Shown: positions 60,505 through 64,000 of the stretch, one piece after another
Layout of the letters: each line of letters opens with the position of its first letter
How positions within the stretch are numbered: position 1 is the stretch's first letter
Assembly (NCBI RefSeq): GCF_024006985.1
Contig: NZ_JAMXIB010000005.1
Location: 124,001-188,000 of the forward strand
Direction: 5' to 3'
Length of the DNA: 64,000 nucleotides
Source of the DNA: Robiginitalea marina
Lineage (GTDB): Bacteria; Bacteroidota; Bacteroidia; Flavobacteriales; Flavobacteriaceae
Notes under the pieces: model-generated
The model's input: the letters and a program-made list of their open reading frames with translations, nothing else
Told to the model about the DNA's origin: nothing
Databases searched by the model: none
Translations under genes and position numbers: made by a program

Positions 60505-61123
60505 GGCCATCGCGGATGGGGAGCAGTACCGTCCGCACCCTGGGGTCGTCGCGAAGGCTCTGGTTGAAGGCAACCAGTACCTTGGTGGCCTGGTCTTTGG
60601 GGTCAACGGGTTCCAGGACCTTGCCCGACCACAGTACATTGTCCATGAGGATGGTGCCCCCCGGGCGCACCCTGGGGAGTACCGCCTCGAAATACTGCGG
60701 GTATTCCTTCTTGTCTGCATCGATGAATACCAGGTCAAAAGCACCTTTAAGGTTTGGAAGGACCTCCAGGGCCAGCCCGGTGTGCTGGACAATTTGCTGC
60801 CCGTAAGGGCTCCGGTCGAAGTACCGGCGTTGCATGGCGCGGAGCTCCTCGTTTTTGTCAATGGTGTGTAGTATGCCTTCCGGGGCCAGCCCTTCCGCCA
60901 GGCAAAGGGCCGAATAACCGGTGTAGGTACCGATCTCCAGGATGGCTTTGGGCCGCAGCAAACGGGAGAGGAGGCTAAGCACCCTGCCCTGGTAATGGCC
61001 GGTGATCATGCGGGGCATGAGTACTTTCAGGTGGGTCTCCCGGGTGAGCTCTTGCAGCAATTCAGGTTCCGGTTCGCTCTGTTCTGCAATGTAGGCTTCC
61101 AGGGAGGCGGATAAAAAATGCAT
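60482..61123 (-). CDS. O-methyltransferase, caffeoyl-CoA type
   Basis: A 213-residue class I SAM methyltransferase. Seen: SAM motif ILEIGTYTGYSALCLAEGL, the family segment HTIDKNEELRAMQRRYF, the metal/substrate motif DLVFIDADKKEYPQYF, and ILMDNVLWSGKVLE. It resembles bacterial enzymes annotated as putative caffeoyl-CoA O-methyltransferase; the real substrate is not known. ATG 61123 is preceded by a promoter box; the longer frame upstream lacks support. Confidence 0.92.
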   Translation of the reverse strand: MHFLSASLEAYIAEQSEPEPELLQELTRETHLKVLMPRMITGHYQGRVLSLLSRLLRPKAILEIGTYTGYSALCLAEGLAPEGILHTIDKNEELRAMQRRYFDRSPYGQQIVQHTGLALEVLPNLKGAFDLVFIDADKKEYPQYFEAVLPRVRPGGTILMDNVLWSGKVLEPVDPKDQATKVLVAFNQSLRDDPRVRTVLLPIRDGLTVCTVK

Positions 61124-61135
61124 GGGCTTTTTCGG

Positions 61136-61143
61136 CAAAACTA
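61136..61143 (-). promoter_or_regulatory. TAnnTTTG promoter box for the O-methyltransferase gene
   Basis: TAGTTTTG on the minus strand, 12 bases before ATG 61123. The remaining 61144-61429 gap (about 290 bases) has a GGGGGGTATCCCCCC inverted repeat near 61218-61232 but no gene I can support. Confidence 0.5.
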
Positions 61144-61429
61144 CGGAATTCGCCCCGACTGGCCGGCCAACGGGGTGGCGCGATGGGGGGTAGGGTATCA
61201 AGGCATTAGCATTCACGTGGGGGGTATCCCCCCCTCCCCCAAAGGCAAGTTACCCTCCCTCCCTGCAACTACCCCGCACCCCGGCACTATTCTTGCCGCC
61301 TGATGTTATGGTCACTGCGGAATCCAGGCGCGGGGCCCGAATGCCTTTCCCGTCCCGTGGGGACATCCGGCTTCCACTGGAAATTCGGAAAATCATCCCT
61401 AAATTCACGCGCCAGAAATCCGTTATCCC

Positions 61430-61894
61430 ATGAAGGTAACCACAAGACAAGCCACCCTGGAAGACCTGCCGGTGTTAAAGGAATTTGAACAGGGCCTGAT
61501 CCGCGATGAACGCCCCTTTGACCCTACCATCCGCCCGGATCCGGTCACCTACTATTCCCTGGAAACTTTGTTGCAGGATCCCAATTCCCATGTCGCCGTG
61601 GCCGAATACCAGGGGGAGCTGGTGGCCTGCGGTTACGCGACCCGGAAGGTGCCCCGCCATTACCTTGACCACCAGGCCTATGCCTATTTTGGTTTTATGT
61701 ATACCCTGCCGCAATACCGCGGACGGGGGATAAACCGGCAGATCATGGAGGTGCTTAAGGCATGGGCCCTGGAGCAGGGGTTGCATGAAATCAGGCTGAC
61801 GGTATACAAAGACAACCTACCGGCCATAAAGGCCTACGAGAAGACAGGGTTCCTGGAGCATATCGTCGAGATGCGACAGCGGCTGGCCGATTGA
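61430..61894 (+). CDS. GNAT-family N-acetyltransferase
   Basis: A 154-residue acetyl-CoA-dependent acyltransferase. Seen: N-terminal VTTRQATLEDLPVLKEFEQG, the core beta strands VAVAEYQGELVACGYA, and the acetyl-CoA motif MYTLPQYRGRGINRQIMEVL (R/Q-x-x-G-x-G/A), then a typical NLPAIKAYEKTGFLEH end. The substrate is unknown. It is 66 bases upstream of kynU on the same strand but kynU has its own promoter box. Confidence 0.9.
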   Translation: MKVTTRQATLEDLPVLKEFEQGLIRDERPFDPTIRPDPVTYYSLETLLQDPNSHVAVAEYQGELVACGYATRKVPRHYLDHQAYAYFGFMYTLPQYRGRGINRQIMEVLKAWALEQGLHEIRLTVYKDNLPAIKAYEKTGFLEHIVEMRQRLAD

Positions 61895-61936
61895 CCCCGG
61901 GTTTTTCCGGACCTCCCGGAATTGGATACTTCGTCG

Positions 61937-61944
61937 TATTTTTG
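61937..61944 (+). promoter_or_regulatory. TAnnTTTG promoter box for kynU
   Basis: TATTTTTG, 16 bases before ATG 61961. Confidence 0.55.
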
Positions 61945-61960
61945 GGCAAAACCCCATGGG

Positions 61961-63241
61961 ATGAGATTTGAAAATACAGCGGACTATGCCCTGCGACTGG
62001 ACCAGGAGGACCCCTTGCGCCACTACCGGGAGGAATTTCATTTCCCTCAGGTGAAGGGAAAAGACGTCATTTACTTTACCGGGAATTCCCTGGGACTACA
62101 ACCTAAAAGCGCGCAGCGCTTTGTGGATGACATCATGAAGGACTGGCGGGAACTGGCTGTGGAGGGGCATTTTTACGCAGAGAAGCCCTGGTGGGACTAC
62201 CACGAGAGGCTTGCCCCGGCCCTGGCCCGCATTGTCGGGGCCAGGATACGGGAAGTCTCGGTCATGAATACCCTGACCGTGAACCTCCACCTCCTGATGG
62301 TCTCCTTTTACCGCCCCCATGGAAAGCGCTACAAAATCCTGTGCGAAGAAAAGGCCTTTCCCTCTGACCAGTATATGCTCCAGAGCCAGTTGAAGTTCCA
62401 TGGGTACGACCCAGGGGAGGCGTTGATCGAAGTCCGTAAGCGCCCGGGGGAGCACCACTGGCGTACAGAGGACATCCTGCAGGCCATCGAATCGCATCGG
62501 GGGGAACTGGCCCTGGTACTTATGGGAGGGGTGAACTATTACAACGGGCAGGTCCTCGATATGGCGGCAATTACAAAGGCCGGCAAGGCGGCTGGCGCCA
62601 TGGTGGGGTGGGACCTCGCCCATGCCGCAGGGAACGTGCACCTGGCCCTGCACGACTGGGAAGTCGATTTCGCTTCATGGTGCAGTTATAAATATATGAA
62701 CAGCGGGCCGGGGAATGCCTCCGGCATCTTTGTGCATGAAAAGCACCAGGCCGATCCGGATATCCCAAGGTTTGAGGGATGGTGGGGGACCAAAAGGGAA
62801 ACCCGTTTTTTGATGCAACCGCGTTTTGACCCGATCGAATCCGCTGATGCCTGGCAGGTGAGCAACCCGCCCGTGCTTGCCCTGGCGCCCTACCTCGCCT
62901 CCCTTGAACTATTTGAGCAGGCGGGGATGGATGCCCTGATCGCCAAGAGGGACCGGATTGTGGCCTACCTGGAATTCGTCCTCGGCGAGGTCGACCGGCA
63001 GGTGGAGAGCACGTTCGAGATCATCACCCCCCCCGGAGCCAGGGGGTGCCAACTATCGGTATTCCTACACGGGGAAGGCAGGCCCCTTTTCGACTACCTG
63101 ATGCAAAACGGGGTGATTACCGACTGGAGGGAGCCCAATGTGATCCGCCTGGCCCCGGCCCCTTTTTACTGTTCCTATACGGATATGTACCGCTTTGGGG
63201 AGATCCTGAAGCAGGGCATCCTGGAACGCACGGGGGCATAG
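61961..63241 (+). CDS. kynU: Kynureninase
   Basis: PLP-dependent hydrolase (426 residues) that cleaves kynurenine or 3-hydroxykynurenine to (hydroxy)anthranilate and alanine in tryptophan breakdown. Seen: IYFTGNSLGLQPKSA near the N-terminus, VSVMNTLTVNLHLLM, DLAHAAGNVHLALHDW with the pyridine aspartate, and the PLP lysine K244 in SYKYMNSGPG, with the family GWWGTKRETRF segment. ATG 61961 replaces a TTG-initiated longer frame. No kynurenine monooxygenase is visible; the next gene is a transporter. Confidence 0.95.
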   Translation: MRFENTADYALRLDQEDPLRHYREEFHFPQVKGKDVIYFTGNSLGLQPKSAQRFVDDIMKDWRELAVEGHFYAEKPWWDYHERLAPALARIVGARIREVSVMNTLTVNLHLLMVSFYRPHGKRYKILCEEKAFPSDQYMLQSQLKFHGYDPGEALIEVRKRPGEHHWRTEDILQAIESHRGELALVLMGGVNYYNGQVLDMAAITKAGKAAGAMVGWDLAHAAGNVHLALHDWEVDFASWCSYKYMNSGPGNASGIFVHEKHQADPDIPRFEGWWGTKRETRFLMQPRFDPIESADAWQVSNPPVLALAPYLASLELFEQAGMDALIAKRDRIVAYLEFVLGEVDRQVESTFEIITPPGARGCQLSVFLHGEGRPLFDYLMQNGVITDWREPNVIRLAPAPFYCSYTDMYRFGEILKQGILERTGA

Positions 63242-63280
63242 CGGGGATTTGCAATTTCTGGCCTATCTTGCGGCGCTTAA

Positions 63281-64000
63281 ATGGCACTCCCTGGTATGAA
63301 ATCCCTCAAGCTGATCCTTTCCAACCCCCGATACCTGGCCCCTGCCCTGGTTTTCGCGAGCCTTAACCTGTGGTTTGGCACATGGGCTATCTATATCCCC
63401 ACGGTCAAGGAACAGCTGGACATTGACAAGGCCAGGCTGGGTTTCGCCATTTTTTTCCTTTCCCTGGGGGTGTTTACCGTATTTCCTGTGGCCGCCCGCG
63501 TGGTGAACCGCCTGGGGGTGGGCCGTGCCACCTGGTTCGGGGTACTGGGCTGCAGCGCTTTTGCTTTGCTTCCCCTTATGGCCCCCAATTACTACCTGCT
63601 GATGGGCGCTCTTTTCCTTTTTGGCGCTGCCAATGGCATCCTTGACATCGCCATGAATACCCTGGTCACTGAAATCGAGAAGGAAGACGGGCAGAAGTTC
63701 ATGTCTGCCACCCATGGGTTTTTCAGCCTTGGGGGGGTGCTGGCCGGCCTCGGGAGTTTTCTGATCGGGCCCATTGGAAACCCGGCCCTGCATATGCTGG
63801 GCGTTGTTCTGGTGGTGTTCTGGGTGAATTTTCGCTACCGGAAATACTACCTCACCGTCAGGGCAGCCCCAATGGAACAGGAAGCCTTCAGCCTGAAACT
63901 GTTCAGGCCGCTCTTCCTGCTGGGGCTGGTATCTTTTATCGTAATGGGTGGAGAGGGGGCTATTGTCGACTGGAGCGGGCTGTACCTGAGGGAAATCAGC
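63281..64000 (+). CDS. MFS transporter, 3' end cut by the window
   Basis: A membrane transporter open to the last base (240 codons visible). Read directly: MALPGMKSLKLILSNPRYLA at the start, then about seven hydrophobic segments (LVFASLNLWFGTWAIYIP, FAIFFLSLGVFTVF, WFGVLGCSAFALLPLMA and others). The inter-helix SATHGFFSLGGVLAG and the motif GGEGAIVDWSGLYL near 63950-63990 resemble YbjJ-like members of the major facilitator superfamily. The substrate is unknown. A start at 63296 is also possible. TATCTTGC at 63264-63271 is a near-match promoter box. Confidence 0.85.
   Translation, partial: MALPGMKSLKLILSNPRYLAPALVFASLNLWFGTWAIYIPTVKEQLDIDKARLGFAIFFLSLGVFTVFPVAARVVNRLGVGRATWFGVLGCSAFALLPLMAPNYYLLMGALFLFGAANGILDIAMNTLVTEIEKEDGQKFMSATHGFFSLGGVLAGLGSFLIGPIGNPALHMLGVVLVVFWVNFRYRKYYLTVRAAPMEQEAFSLKLFRPLFLLGLVSFIVMGGEGAIVDWSGLYLREIS

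Noticed and set aside
1-64000. CRISPR arrays, tRNA, rRNA, insertion sequences, prophage or defence islands
   Set aside because: Scanned by eye for regular spaced repeats, terminal inverted repeats, transposase or integrase proteins and clover-leaf signals; none was found. Nearly every base is accounted for by core genes.

Overview
The window is a stretch of bacterial chromosome from a member of the Bacteroidota, almost certainly family Flavobacteriaceae. The evidence is: promoter boxes of the Bacteroidota form TAnnTTTG upstream of many genes; a short primary sigma factor without region 1.1; an Na+-translocating NADH:quinone reductase; type IX secretion (T9SS) parts (PorT, the plug protein, a type B C-terminal sorting domain); a TamL-type lipoprotein of the Omp85 family; and family-restricted small proteins (Lacal_2735 type, DUF6747 type). 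The DNA is clearly GC-rich for this family, which fits a Robiginitalea-like genus. That genus is an inference, not a database match. No rRNA, tRNA, CRISPR array, insertion sequence or prophage was seen. Genes are densely packed, often with 1-25 bp overlaps.

Layout. 1-5.6 kb: end of the cell-wall/division cluster (murC, cut by the window edge, then ftsQ, ftsA, ftsZ) followed by a YqeY-like gene. 5.7-8.7 kb: a complete arsenic operon (ArsR regulator, ArsM methyltransferase, phosphatase-type arsenate reductase, Acr3 efflux). 8.9-12.1 kb: poorly characterised envelope genes. 12.1-16.8 kb: folE, a Lacal_2735 small protein, aldehyde dehydrogenase with a YpdA-like reductase, a CBS protein and rpe. 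17-25.5 kb: rpoD, pnp, rpsO, accD, fba and tamL, all on the minus strand. 25.5-33.8 kb: trmH-like, porT, menG/ubiE, trkA-trkH, an aminotransferase, a desaturase and rsmG. 33.8-38.4 kb: pruA, apaG, a DUF3667 protein and the T9SS plug protein. 38.5-46.1 kb: nqrABCDEF, a small associated gene and the flavin transferase apbE. 46.1-51.3 kb: methyltransferase, map, a thioredoxin-like lipoprotein, gpmI, a DUF6747 protein and a VanY-like peptidase. 51.4-54.8 kb: a two-gene surface module (a fibre-like protein and a T9SS type B cargo). 55-59.6 kb: two tandem exported proteins with carboxypeptidase-regulatory-like domains, a DUF6702 protein and an M1 peptidase. 59.6-64 kb: tatA, a PAP2 phosphatase, an O-methyltransferase, a GNAT, kynU and a truncated MFS transporter.

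How genes work together. ApbE would attach FMN to NqrB and NqrC, and MenG makes the menaquinone that NQR reduces. Sodium pumped by NQR and potassium uptake by TrkAH both bear on ion balance. PorT and the plug protein would export cargo such as the type B protein. The ars genes sense arsenic, reduce arsenate, methylate arsenite and expel it.

Most of the window is ordinary core genome. The best candidates for undescribed biology are the exported module at 55.1-59.6 kb, the mosaic fibre gene with its partner at 51.4-54.8 kb, and a 13-base motif found three times in intergenic DNA.
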